Shown here: positions 44,061 to 52,280 of the stretch, in pieces
Numbering within the stretch: position 1 is the stretch's first letter
Layout: each line of letters starts with the position of its first letter
Assembly: GCA_963782345.1 (NCBI GenBank)
Contig: CAWAJF010000005.1
Coordinates: 62,001-126,000, forward strand
Length of the DNA: 64,000 bases
Direction of reading: 5' to 3'
Origin: DASUPK01 sp963782345
GTDB taxonomy: Bacteria > Actinomycetota > Thermoleophilia > Solirubrobacterales > 70-9
Made by a program: the position numbers and the translations under genes
The notes under the pieces: model-generated
Seen by the model: only the letters and a program-made list of their open reading frames with translations
Databases searched by the model: none
What the model was told of the DNA's origin: nothing

Positions 44061-44441
44061 AGCGGCCTTGGGCAGCTTGCCCTTGTCCTCGAGCTCTTCG
44101 CGGACCTTGCGGACGTGACCCGTCGAGCAGTTGGCGCGCTTGGCGATCACGCCGTCGGGCTCCTCGGGGCTGCGCTTGAGCTCGAACTCGAGCAGCGCCT
44201 GGCGCCTGGAGGCCCAGCCGTCGCCCTTCGCGCCGATGGTCGCCTTCTCGACCGCCTTCTCACGCTGGCAGTGCAGGCAAAGCCACTGGCCGCCCTGCTT
44301 GGTCCAGCCCTCCGGCCGGCGGGGTGTAGAGGGACTGCCCGCGGCGTAGCGGACGGTCACCTCGCAGCCGGCACAGGTCCAGCGACGGGTCCGGGGGGCA
44401 CGGGCGCGCGTAGTGTGGTTGTGGGTCGCTGTCTTTGACAT
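44058..44441 (-). CDS. Small zinc-ribbon plus helix-turn-helix protein
   Basis: 127 residues; GGAGGT precedes ATG 44441. Residues about 22-61 form a treble-clef or ribbon with two CxxC knuckles (WTCAGCEV and WLCLHCQRE). A C-terminal part, PDGVIAKRANCSTGHVRKVR, resembles a helix-turn-helix. The basic N-terminus supports nucleic-acid binding. Its leader (44442-44661) is AT-rich with a perfect 9-bp dyad, possibly an autoregulatory site. No family recognised. Confidence 0.65.
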   Translation of the reverse strand: MSKTATHNHTTRARAPRTRRWTCAGCEVTVRYAAGSPSTPRRPEGWTKQGGQWLCLHCQREKAVEKATIGAKGDGWASRRQALLEFELKRSPEEPDGVIAKRANCSTGHVRKVREELEDKGKLPKAA

Positions 44442-44562
44442 GAGTTACCTCCGCGGTCGAGTGCTGCGTTCGCGAAGGTTGCCTCTTGGTGGAAGAACTG
44501 CGCGAAAACGCTGCAAATGCCGGGTTTCCATGACCCGGCCGGGACGTACATGTTAGCAGACG

Positions 44563-44591
44563 CTGAAATCCCTGCAAATCACGGATTTCAG
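44563..44591. promoter_or_regulatory. 9-bp perfect inverted repeat in the 44442-44661 gap
   Basis: CTGAAATCC, 11-bp spacer CTGCAAATCAC, GGATTTCAG. Located between the divergent zinc-ribbon and membrane-protein genes, in the most AT-rich stretch nearby. A second, shorter dyad (CCGGGT/ACCCGG) lies at about 44520-44538. Candidate operator for either gene. Confidence 0.5.
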
Positions 44592-44661
44592 CCAATTTTC
44601 GGACGATTTCACGTCTCGGTGACGCATTTGGAGCGGTCAAACCGCTACGAATACCGACTCC

Positions 44662-46152
44662 GTGCGTGGCCTAGATGCAACCACCGATTCAGGTGGCCGC
44701 CTGACCTCGCGATCCACCTGGGCGCTGATCGGCGCCCTGATCGCGCTCGTCGGCGCGCTCGCCCTCTGCCTCGACCGTTTCCACAACGGTGACTTCTACC
44801 TTTCGCTGGGCAGCGGCCGGTTCATCGCCGAGCATGGATTCGCCAGTCAGGACCCCTTCTCGACGATCTCGCAGGGCGGAACCTGGCTGAATCAGCAGTG
44901 GCTCTCCGAGCTCGCCTTCTTCAGGATCTCCGAGATCTTCGGCCCGACCGGCTTGACGGTCCTCTACGCCGTGCTGATCACGGCGCCGCTCGCGCTCCTG
45001 CTCTGGCTTTGCCGGCGGAAGGGATGGCGCATGCTGGTCGCCGTCGCCGCGTTCTACTTCCCGGGCGTTCTCGCTGTCGTCCATCCACGGGCGGCCGGTT
45101 TCACCGTCTTGATCTTCACGCTGCTGGTCGCGCTGCTGGTACTGCTCTGGCGCGAGCGCGGCGGTCAGAGGGCCGGGGAACGTCATGCCTGGTGGGCTCC
45201 GCTCGCGATCCTGGCTCTCTTCGCTTTGTGGGCGAACCTGCACGGGGGCTTCATCGCCGGATTTCTCCTGCTCGGGCTGGCCACGGTCGGACTGGCGATC
45301 GATCGCTGGCGCGGCATTCCGGGCTCCGTGCCGCTCTCGCGGATCGCCGTGCTGGGGTGCGTCGCCGTTCTGGCTGCGGCGACGGTCACGGTGGCGACCC
45401 CATTGGGGGCGGCAATCTGGGACTACCTGCTCAGCTTCCAGAACCAGGCGATCTCGCTGGCGAGCACGGAGTGGGAGTCGGCGTTCAGCTCGCCGCTTGC
45501 CGTCGTCTACCTGTCACTGGCGACCTGCTTCGCGGCGTGGATGTGGGTGCGCTCGCCCCAGCCGCGCCGGGCCACCACGCTGCTGGTGACGGCCGGGTTC
45601 CTCGTCTTCGCCGGCTACTCGGTCCGCAACATCGTCTTCATCGGCCCGATCCTCGCCCTGCAGGTCGCCTGGACCGCGCCGAATCGGGGCCCGACCCCGA
45701 TCCGCGGGCCCATCGCGCTCTTCGGCACCGCCGCGGCCGTCGCGGCGCTCGTCTGGGCGGCGGTCCTTGGGCCGGCGCGCGACGATCCGACCCTCGGATT
45801 CCCGGTCGCCGACTACGCGATCGCGCACCCACCGAAGCACGGGCGGATCGTCACCTACGCCGGCGTGGGGTCCTACATCAACTGGCGCTCGCCGAAGACG
45901 CCCGTGGTCCTGAACGGGTGGCTGGAGCAGTACACCGCGCAGGAGCTGCTCGACAACTACGGGATTCTCCGCGCGGGGTCGGAGCCGGACCTGAGGGCCG
46001 CGCTACGCAGGACCCACGCGGGAGCGGTGATCGCGCATCTGCCGTCGGCGATCCAGCGACTCGAGGCGGCGGGCTTCCGAGCGGAATTCAGCTCCGCCGA
46101 GGGGACGTATCTCGTCCGCGTGCCGCATCACGCAGGAGTGAGCCGGCCTTAA
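44662..46152 (+). CDS. Polytopic membrane protein, GT-C glycosyltransferase-like
   Basis: 496 residues from GTG 44662. About ten TM helices (WALIGALIALVGALALCLD, MLVAVAAFYFPGVLAV, VLGCVAVLAAATVTVATP). The first extracytoplasmic loop HNGDFYLSLGSGRFIAEHGF with QDPFSTISQGGTWLNQQWLS is the conserved motif of a family related to GT-C enzymes, with the acidic residue (GDFY) in the usual catalytic place. The C-terminal soluble domain is small (YINWRSPKTPVVLNGWLEQY). The next gene is an MptB-like transferase, 27 bp away. Confidence 0.7.
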   Translation: MRGLDATTDSGGRLTSRSTWALIGALIALVGALALCLDRFHNGDFYLSLGSGRFIAEHGFASQDPFSTISQGGTWLNQQWLSELAFFRISEIFGPTGLTVLYAVLITAPLALLLWLCRRKGWRMLVAVAAFYFPGVLAVVHPRAAGFTVLIFTLLVALLVLLWRERGGQRAGERHAWWAPLAILALFALWANLHGGFIAGFLLLGLATVGLAIDRWRGIPGSVPLSRIAVLGCVAVLAAATVTVATPLGAAIWDYLLSFQNQAISLASTEWESAFSSPLAVVYLSLATCFAAWMWVRSPQPRRATTLLVTAGFLVFAGYSVRNIVFIGPILALQVAWTAPNRGPTPIRGPIALFGTAAAVAALVWAAVLGPARDDPTLGFPVADYAIAHPPKHGRIVTYAGVGSYINWRSPKTPVVLNGWLEQYTAQELLDNYGILRAGSEPDLRAALRRTHAGAVIAHLPSAIQRLEAAGFRAEFSSAEGTYLVRVPHHAGVSRP

Positions 46153-46179
46153 GGCCCGGCTCTACCATCTCGCCCGCCG

Positions 46180-47532
46180 ATGGACTCGCTTCCCCGAGCC
46201 GCCGATTCGGCGATCGAGCCCGCTGCGGTGGCCCCGCCCGCGGTTCCCTCGCTTCCGAGGGTGACGGCCGGCCACCGGGCGCTGATCGCCAACTCGTTCC
46301 TGGGCGGGATGATCCTCTGCGGCTTTCTGATGGCCGCCGGGGCCGCAGCCAGGCGCTACGGGCCGACCCTGCACATCCACCATGGATTGCCGGCCTCGAT
46401 TCAGGGTCCACTGCACGGGTTCGGGCTGTTCCTGAGCGGCACGGGATTCGCCGTCGTCTTCATCCTGCTCGCCCTCTGCTACCTCGGCGTGCTGCTCTTC
46501 GCCGACTCCGTTCGGTTCCGGCTGGGCATCGGGGCGATCGTCGCGCTGCACCTGATCTTCCTGATCGCTCCGCCGCTGCTCTCCAGCGACATCTTCAACT
46601 ACGTCGGCTACGCGCGGATCGACGCGATTCACGGGCTGAACCCCTATGTCCATCCCCTGTCGGCCGCGCCGACCGACCCCTCCTACATATATGTGGGCTG
46701 GCCGCTCAACACGACCGCATACGGTCCGCTGTTCACCGGCGCCAGCCTGTCGCTCGCATGGGTGAGCTTCACCGCCGCGATCTGGCTACTCAAGTTCTTC
46801 GCTGCCGCCGCGAGCCTCGCCTGTGTCGCGCTGGTCTGGATGTGTGCCACGCGGCTGGGGCGGCCTGCGCTCCCCGCCGCCCTCTTCTTCGGCCTCAACC
46901 CGGTGCTCCTTGCCTACGCGGTGGGGGGCGCTCACAACGACCTGCTCATGCTGGTCGCTGCGCTCGGCGGGATCTACATGCTGCTGGCCGGCCGCCAGTC
47001 GGGCATGGCGGCGCTGGTCGTCGCCGTGGCGGTGAAGAGCTCCGCCGCCATTCTTCTTCCCTTCGCCCTGCTCGGCTCGCGCCGGCCTTTGAAGTCTCTT
47101 CTCTGGGGACTGCTGACGGCTGCGTTGGTGGGCGTCCTCACGGTGCTTCTGTTCGGCACGCACATCTCCAGCCTGCTGCACGTGCTGCAGCACGACGCCC
47201 GCCTGGAGACGCCGAACGACATCCCGGGGATCCTCAACGACGTGCTCGGCCTCGGAATCGCGACGCACACGCTCGGCAGGATCGGGATGCTGGTGCTGCT
47301 GCCGACCATCGCGTTGCTGCTGGTGCGGGTCTACCGTGGCGGCGACTGGCTGGAGAACGCGGGGTGGGCGACGGCCGCGGTGCTGGTCACCACCACCTGG
47401 TTCCTGCCCTGGTACCTGATCTGGTTCCTGCCGCTGGCGGCGCTCGCCGTCCGCCCCTACCAGCGCGCCACGGCGCTCGCCCTGACCGCGCTCGCGATCG
47501 GGCTACAGCTGCCGCTGATCTTCGGCCACTAG
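46180..47532 (+). CDS. GT-C mannosyltransferase-like membrane protein (DUF2029/MptB type)
   Basis: 450 residues, about 11 TM helices. The family signature LLSSDIFNYVGYARI-x4-GLNPYVHPL matches DUF2029/MptB-like polyprenol-phosphomannose-dependent alpha-1,6-mannosyltransferases, with the catalytic Asp in SSDIF. Also LNPVLLAYAVGGAHNDLLML. Together with the upstream GT-C-like protein and the GH76 lipoprotein it suggests a cell-envelope mannan or glycan pathway; this is inference from neighbours. The stop lies at the start of tandem repeat copies 2-3. Confidence 0.78.
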   Translation: MDSLPRAADSAIEPAAVAPPAVPSLPRVTAGHRALIANSFLGGMILCGFLMAAGAAARRYGPTLHIHHGLPASIQGPLHGFGLFLSGTGFAVVFILLALCYLGVLLFADSVRFRLGIGAIVALHLIFLIAPPLLSSDIFNYVGYARIDAIHGLNPYVHPLSAAPTDPSYIYVGWPLNTTAYGPLFTGASLSLAWVSFTAAIWLLKFFAAAASLACVALVWMCATRLGRPALPAALFFGLNPVLLAYAVGGAHNDLLMLVAALGGIYMLLAGRQSGMAALVVAVAVKSSAAILLPFALLGSRRPLKSLLWGLLTAALVGVLTVLLFGTHISSLLHVLQHDARLETPNDIPGILNDVLGLGIATHTLGRIGMLVLLPTIALLLVRVYRGGDWLENAGWATAAVLVTTTWFLPWYLIWFLPLAALAVRPYQRATALALTALAIGLQLPLIFGH

Positions 47533-47706
47533 CGACCACCAGGCCGCTCCACTTTGGAGCGGAGGGCGAAGCCCCGTAGCGACTTCTCTAGGGCGGCCGC
47601 CCGTGGCCGCGATCTGATAGCGACCACCAGGCCGCTCCACTTTGGAGCGGAGGGCGAAGCCCCGTAGCGACTTCTCTAGGGCGGCCGCCCGTGGCCGCGA
47701 TCTGAT
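47531..47706 (-). repeat. GC-rich repeat family 2, tandem copies 2 and 3
   Basis: Two adjacent copies of an 88-bp unit, 47531-47618 and 47619-47706, that look identical. The unit contains the hairpin CCGCTCCACTTTGGAGCGG, GGGCGAAGCCCCGTAGCGAC, and GGGCGGCCGCCCGTGGCCGC then GATCTGAT, which is the reverse complement of the CATCAGGTCGCGGCC block at 62027. Placed between the convergent MptB-like and SHOCT genes. Confidence 0.85.
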
Positions 47707-47718
47707 GGCGAAGCCGGG

Positions 47719-48315
47719 CTAACTCCCGAGAATCTTCGCCTTCTCGGCCGCGAACTCCGCCTCGGTCAGGGCGCCGGACTCCTTCAGCTTCGCGAGCCTC
47801 TCGAGCTGCTCGACGGAATCAGATTGCGACTGGGCGGGCGCCGCGGGAGCCATGCCCGGCACCTGCCCCATTCCGGGCATCTGGGCCATGCCGGGCATGC
47901 CGCCCTGCACCTGGCCTGCCTGGGCGCGCAACTGCTGCGCCTGCTCCATCAGCTGGTTGATCTGGTTCGGATCGACGCCGGCCGCCGAGAACGCGGCCGA
48001 CTGCTGGGCCTCGGGCGTGTAGTCGACGATGATCTTGTCGTGGTCCTGCGGGTCGTAGAGGACCGGGACAGTCTGGCCGGCGCTCGGCACCGCGAGCTGG
48101 GGAAAGCTGAAGCGCTTCTTCACCTCGAACTCCGGCTCGTCGTCCGGCTGGACCCGTAGATGGGCCTTGAGGGCGAGCTCGGTGTTGCCGATCACGCCCT
48201 CCGCGCCGCGCGTGACCGCCATCCCCTTCTCGGCGATCTCAACGACGGTGGCGTTGGCACGCTTTCCGCTCTCCTGCAGCTGCTTCAACAATCTCTTCGA
48301 CGGCTTACCGAGCAT
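47719..48315 (-). CDS. SHOCT domain protein
   Basis: 198 residues; AGAGGAG precedes ATG 48315. N-terminal domain about 1-100 (LLKQLQESGKRANATVVEI; ALKAHLRVQPDDEPEFEVKK; TVPVLYDPQDHDKIIVDY) of the kind seen in proteins with an oligonucleotide-like beta barrel. Next is a Met/Gly/Gln-rich linker (GGMPGMAQMPGMGQVPGMAP), then the C-terminal SHOCT motif (LERLAKLKESGALTEAEFAA). SHOCT is a short oligomerisation module. Role unknown. Confidence 0.85.
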   Translation of the reverse strand: MLGKPSKRLLKQLQESGKRANATVVEIAEKGMAVTRGAEGVIGNTELALKAHLRVQPDDEPEFEVKKRFSFPQLAVPSAGQTVPVLYDPQDHDKIIVDYTPEAQQSAAFSAAGVDPNQINQLMEQAQQLRAQAGQVQGGMPGMAQMPGMGQVPGMAPAAPAQSQSDSVEQLERLAKLKESGALTEAEFAAEKAKILGS

Positions 48316-48350
48316 GAGCTTCTCCTCTTGAGTCAGGCAGGGAGGCCACC

Positions 48351-48377
48351 CTACCGCGCCATCTCAGGGCGCGGTAG
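48351..48377 (-). terminator. Perfect 10-bp inverted repeat between DoxX and SHOCT genes
   Basis: CTACCGCGCC, loop ATCTCAG, GGCGCGGTAG. It follows the DoxX gene on - by about 28 bp and could terminate it; without a T run, an operator before the SHOCT gene is the alternative. Confidence 0.55.
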
Positions 48378-48404
48378 GGCGATCCACCGACGTTCGAGGA
48401 GTGC

Positions 48405-48917
48405 CTAGGAGATTGGGTGCGGGGTGCGCCCGGCCGCAGTCCGGCCCGAGAGGACCGTGCCGATTCCGCCGATCACGCCGACGACAAGCGCCCCGATCGC
48501 CCAGATGGTGCCGTTCAGGTCGAAGCCGAAGACGTTGTCGAGAGACCAGCTGCCCGCGCCGATCCCGGCGAGCGCGAAGAGCGCGGCGGCCATCACCAGG
48601 TTGAACTCATAGCCCCGGTTGGTGTTCCAGATCCCGTTGCGACCGTGCACGGTGAGCACGGCGGCGGTCATCACGGCGATCAGCACGGCCGTGGCAATCG
48701 GGGTGAAGAGGCCGAGTGCGAGCAGCGCTCCGCCCAGGAACTCCGCCGTGCCGGCGGCCCGAGCGTGCAGCCAGCCTGGCCGCAGGCCGATGTTGTCGAA
48801 CATCTCCGAGGTGCCCTCGAGGCCTCCGCCGCCGAAGACACCGAAGAGCTTCTGTGCTCCATGCCCGACGAACAGCAGCCCGACCACCCCGCGAAGCACG
48901 ATCAGTGTGAGGTCCAT
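48405..48917 (-). CDS. DoxX family membrane protein
   Basis: 170 residues. ATG 48917 has GAGGAG at 8-bp spacing; the longer frame upstream is antisense to WS/DGAT. Four TM helices: LTLIVLRGVVGLLFVGHGAQ, AAGTAEFLGGALLALGLFTP, ATAVLIAVMTAAVLTVH, and LVMAAALFALAGIGAG, with the family GHGAQKLFG and GTAEFLGG. DoxX-type proteins are linked to quinone/thiol redox and membrane oxidoreductase complexes. Divergent from WS/DGAT copy 2. Confidence 0.9.
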   Translation of the reverse strand: MDLTLIVLRGVVGLLFVGHGAQKLFGVFGGGGLEGTSEMFDNIGLRPGWLHARAAGTAEFLGGALLALGLFTPIATAVLIAVMTAAVLTVHGRNGIWNTNRGYEFNLVMAAALFALAGIGAGSWSLDNVFGFDLNGTIWAIGALVVGVIGGIGTVLSGRTAAGRTPHPIS

Positions 48918-49001
48918 TCCGATTTCTCCTCGGTCGAAGTCGAGAAGTAGTTGCCCACGCAAGCATTTTCCAAACCTGGCGGCCCCGCATATGATCGAAG
49001 C

Positions 49002-50447
49002 ATGCGTCAGCTGACCAGTCTCGACGCTCAGTTCCTCGCACTCGAGAGCTCGCATCAGACCGGTCATGTGGCCGGCCTGGCCATCCTCGATCCATCGACG
49101 ACGCCGAGCGGTGATCTCACCCTGGAGGACGTCTGCCGGCTGATGGAGGAGCGGCTGCCGATGCTGCCCCCGCTGCGCTGGCGCCTGGTCGAGGTCCCGT
49201 TCGGGCTCGACTACCCGTACTGGCTCGACGACCCGCACTTCGACCTCAACTTCCACGTCCGCGAGCTCGCCCTGCCACCCGGCGGCGCGGACGAGAAGCT
49301 CTCGGAGCAGGTAGCCCGGATCGTCTCGCGGCCGCTCGACCGGTCTCGCCCCCTCTGGGAGCTCTACCTGATCCACGGCCTCGAGGACGGCCACAAGGCG
49401 ATCCTGACGAAGATCCATCACGCCGTCGTCGACGGCCTCTCCGGCGCCGAGATCATGGGTGTCCTCTACGACCTCGCGCCCGAGGGCAGGGAGCTGCCGG
49501 AGACGGACTCGAACGGCGCCGATCGCCAGCCATCCGAGGTCGAGATGCTCACCCGCGGGCTGATGGGGCTTCCCCGCTACCCGCTGCGAATGCTGAAGTC
49601 GCTGCCGAGGGCGCTTCCGAACCTGGATGCATCGCCCGTCTTCGCGGGGATTCCCGGGACGGGTCTGGTCGCCAAAGTAGCGGACTGGCTCACCCGGCCG
49701 CTCAGCAACCGGGAGACGGGCGTCCTCGCGCACACGAGCTACAAGGCGCCGAAGACCTGCTTCAACGGGCGCATCTCGCCGCATCGCCGCTTCTCGTTCG
49801 GACGACTCGAGCTCGACGAAGTCAAGGCGGTGAAGGACAAGCACGGGTGCACCGTCAATGACGTGGTCGTCTCGATCTGCGCGGGGGCGGTCCGCAGCTG
49901 GCTGCTCGAGCACGACGAGCTGCCGCCCGACCCGCTCGTGGTCCAGGTGCCCGTCTCGGTGCGGACGGACGAGCAGATGGGGACCTTCGGCAACCGGATC
50001 ATGCTGATGAGCGCGCCACTTTTCACAAACGAGCCGAACGCCGTCCGGCGCCTCGAGAAGACCCATCGGGCGCTGGCGGCCATGAAGCAGCAGCATCGCG
50101 CCCTGCCGGCAGAGTTGCTTCAGGACACCAACCACTTCATCCCGCCGGCCGTCTTCGCGCGGGCGGCGCGAGCGACCTTCGCGCTCTCCACCAGCGGGCC
50201 TGGCCGGCCGACCTGGAACCTGGTCGTCTCCAACGTCCCCGGCCCGCAGTTCCCGCTGTACTGCGCGGGCGCTCGGCTCGTGGCCAACTACCCGGTGTCC
50301 GTGATCACCGACGGCATGGGCCTGAACATCACCGTGATGAGCTACTGCGGGAAGATGGACTTCGGGATCGTCGCCGACCGCGACCAGATGCCGGATCTGT
50401 GGTCCATGCTCGACCGGCTGGCCGACTCGCTCGAGGAGCTCAAGTAG
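49002..50447 (+). CDS. Wax ester synthase / diacylglycerol acyltransferase (WS/DGAT), copy 2
   Basis: 481 residues from ATG 49002. LTSLDAQFLALESSHQTGHV at the start, PLWELYLIHGLEDG, catalytic KIHHAVVDGLSGAEIMG (HHxxxDG), NDVVVSICAGAVRSWL, and WNLVVSNVPGPQFPLYCAGA (the conserved SNVPGP motif, better preserved than in copy 1). Storage-lipid esterification. Immediately followed by an acyl-ACP thioesterase, which could supply free fatty acids; a plausible functional pair. Confidence 0.93.
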   Translation: MRQLTSLDAQFLALESSHQTGHVAGLAILDPSTTPSGDLTLEDVCRLMEERLPMLPPLRWRLVEVPFGLDYPYWLDDPHFDLNFHVRELALPPGGADEKLSEQVARIVSRPLDRSRPLWELYLIHGLEDGHKAILTKIHHAVVDGLSGAEIMGVLYDLAPEGRELPETDSNGADRQPSEVEMLTRGLMGLPRYPLRMLKSLPRALPNLDASPVFAGIPGTGLVAKVADWLTRPLSNRETGVLAHTSYKAPKTCFNGRISPHRRFSFGRLELDEVKAVKDKHGCTVNDVVVSICAGAVRSWLLEHDELPPDPLVVQVPVSVRTDEQMGTFGNRIMLMSAPLFTNEPNAVRRLEKTHRALAAMKQQHRALPAELLQDTNHFIPPAVFARAARATFALSTSGPGRPTWNLVVSNVPGPQFPLYCAGARLVANYPVSVITDGMGLNITVMSYCGKMDFGIVADRDQMPDLWSMLDRLADSLEELK

Positions 50448-50479
50448 CCGAGCTCACGGAGATCGTCCCGGACCCGGGG

Positions 50480-51163
50480 GTGGGTCGGGCATATGAGCGG
50501 GAGATGCGGCCCGGAATCGCCGACGCTGACGCGGCAGGCCGCTGCCGTCTGGACGCGATCGCCCGCTGGCTCCAGGACGTCGCCTACGCGGACCTGATCG
50601 ATTCGGGATTCGAGGGCCGCGGGGCGTGGATCGTGCGGCGGACGCGGATCCGCGTCGAGTCGTTTCCCCGGTTCGGCGAGGAGCTGACCATCCGCACCTT
50701 CTGCAGCGGCATCGGGCGGTTCTCCGCGGAGCGGCGGACCTCCATCCGGGGCGAGAGCGCCAGGGTCGAGGCGGTCTCGCTCTGGGTCTGCCTCGATCCC
50801 GAGCGCGGCAGGCCGATGCGGTTTCCGCCGGACTTCATCGCCATCTACGAGAGGAGCGCACAGGGACGCGACGCCAACGTGCGGCTGCGCCACCCCGATC
50901 CACCGGCGGACACGGAGCGCGCACCCTGGCGCTTCCGGGCCACCGAGATGGATCCCGCCGGACACATCAACAACTCGCACTACTGGACGCCCCTCGAGGA
51001 GGAGCTGGCCGAGGGGCCGGAGCCGGAGTCGATCGATGCGGAGGTCGAGTACCGCGACCCGGCGGTCGCCGGGGAGGTCCTCCTGCTGCGGCACGACTCG
51101 TCGATGTGGATCGCCGGCGGTGACGGGAGCTTGCATGCCTCGGCGATCACGGCTTCGCCATAA
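50480..51163 (+). CDS. Acyl-ACP thioesterase (double hotdog)
   Basis: 227 residues from GTG 50480. Family-like sequence already begins a little upstream (ELTEIVPDPG), so a rarer start near 50450 is possible. First hotdog: ADAAGRCRLDAIARWLQDVA, RGAWIVRRTRIRVESFPRFG. Second: RFRATEMDPAGHINNSHYWT carries the catalytic Asn-His (NxHxxYW, as in plant FatA/FatB). Releases fatty acids from ACP. Follows WS/DGAT copy 2 by about 30 bp, almost certainly one transcript. Confidence 0.8.
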   Translation: MGRAYEREMRPGIADADAAGRCRLDAIARWLQDVAYADLIDSGFEGRGAWIVRRTRIRVESFPRFGEELTIRTFCSGIGRFSAERRTSIRGESARVEAVSLWVCLDPERGRPMRFPPDFIAIYERSAQGRDANVRLRHPDPPADTERAPWRFRATEMDPAGHINNSHYWTPLEEELAEGPEPESIDAEVEYRDPAVAGEVLLLRHDSSMWIAGGDGSLHASAITASP

Positions 51164-51246
51164 AGCGCGGCCGCAGCGGCCACGCCCCACAAGTCGCTAC
51201 GGGCTTCGCCCTCCGCTCCCAAGCGCGGTGGCCTGACGGCCGCTCG
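51164..51246 (-). repeat. GC-rich repeat family 2, copy 4
   Basis: GCGGCCGCAGCGGCC, CACAAGTCGCTACGGGCTTCGCCCTCCGCTCC, then GGTGGCCTGACGGCCGC. It shares parts with both the 47531 and the 62027 units. The stop codon and last residues (ATALGSGGRSP) of the adjacent - strand hydrolase are read from it. Confidence 0.65.
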
Positions 51247-52117
51247 CCGCGCGGGCATGCTCGGCAACCGCATCGATGATCTGGGGCCAGACCCCGCGCG
51301 GGAGGTCGTGGCCCATGCCCTCGATCATCATCAGCCTCGCTCCCGGAATCGCCTTCGCCGTCGCCCTGCCGCCCGACGGCCGGACCATCTTGTCCACCGT
51401 CCCGTGGATCACGAGCGTCGGAGCCTTGATCCTGCCGAGCGTCTTGGTCCGATCGCCCGAGGCGACGATCGCGCCGAGCTGCCGGCCGCCGGCCCGCACG
51501 TCGAACCCGCGATCGAAGCTGCGGCCGGCGCCCTCACGGATGTACTGCTCGTCGCGATCGAATCCGGTCGATCCCACCAGGCCGAAGACCTCCGCCGATT
51601 GCTCGATGTAGCCATCTCGGTCGCGGGGAGGCGGCCTGAGGAGGTAGCGATAGACGGCGAGGGCCGGCTGCCCGTGCCAGCGGCTGCCCGTCGTCGACAT
51701 GATCGAGGTCAGGGAGCGAACGACCTCCGGATGCTCGGCGGCGAGCATCTGGCCGATCATCCCTCCCATCGAGGCGCCGACGATGTGCGCGGGGGCGATC
51801 TCCAGCTTGCGCAGCAGAACGGCGGTGTCCTCCGCCATGTCGGACAGCGTGTACTGCTCGGGGCCGACCCGGCGGCGGAGCATCTGGCCGAGCGTGGGGG
51901 GGCGAAAGCCGAAGTGCGTCGAGCGGCCGATGTCTCGGTTGTCGAACCGGAGGACGTAGAACCCGCGCTCGGCCAGCTGCTCGCAGAACTCCTCGGGCCA
52001 GGCGATCATCTGGGTCGCGAGCCCCATGATCAGGAGGATCGGAGCATCGGCCGGGTCGCCGAAGGTCTCGTAGCAGAGGGTCACGCCCCTGCCGACGTCG
52101 CAGAGTTCTTCCGCCAT
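51197..52117 (-). CDS. Alpha/beta hydrolase
   Basis: 306 residues from ATG 52117; ATG 52126 is possible. Oxyanion region ILLIMGLATQMIAWPEEFCE, RFDNRDIGRSTHFG, nucleophile IVGASMGGMIGQMLA (Ser), acid VIHGTVDKMVRP, and His in IEGMGHDLPRG. Typical of esterase or aclacinomycin-methylesterase-like hydrolases. The final 12 residues derive from the family 2 repeat, so the original C-terminus may have differed. Its promoter region faces the histidine kinase gene. Confidence 0.88.
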   Translation of the reverse strand: MAEELCDVGRGVTLCYETFGDPADAPILLIMGLATQMIAWPEEFCEQLAERGFYVLRFDNRDIGRSTHFGFRPPTLGQMLRRRVGPEQYTLSDMAEDTAVLLRKLEIAPAHIVGASMGGMIGQMLAAEHPEVVRSLTSIMSTTGSRWHGQPALAVYRYLLRPPPRDRDGYIEQSAEVFGLVGSTGFDRDEQYIREGAGRSFDRGFDVRAGGRQLGAIVASGDRTKTLGRIKAPTLVIHGTVDKMVRPSGGRATAKAIPGARLMMIEGMGHDLPRGVWPQIIDAVAEHARAASGRQATALGSGGRSP

Positions 52118-52280
52118 CCGCAGCATCCTAGGACCCGGTGTGTGCAGGCGGGGCCCGTTGGCGCTGGACGCCCGCTCTAGCGTGGGGGCTACCAACTATT
52201 GATTATCTGCGCCGGGCCGACTACTGTGGGAAACAGTGCTAATAGCGGGTAGGCCTTCAGCCCGCGAGAGGAGTCAGTCA

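Noticed and set aside
44898..47579. 893-codon + strand reading
   Set aside because: Shadow of the two GT-C-like membrane protein genes in another frame.
47531..47706. CRISPR array or IS ends
   Set aside because: Only two adjacent 88-bp copies, no spacers, no transposase.
48405..50135. 576-codon - strand reading
   Set aside because: DoxX is the last 170 codons; the rest is antisense to WS/DGAT.
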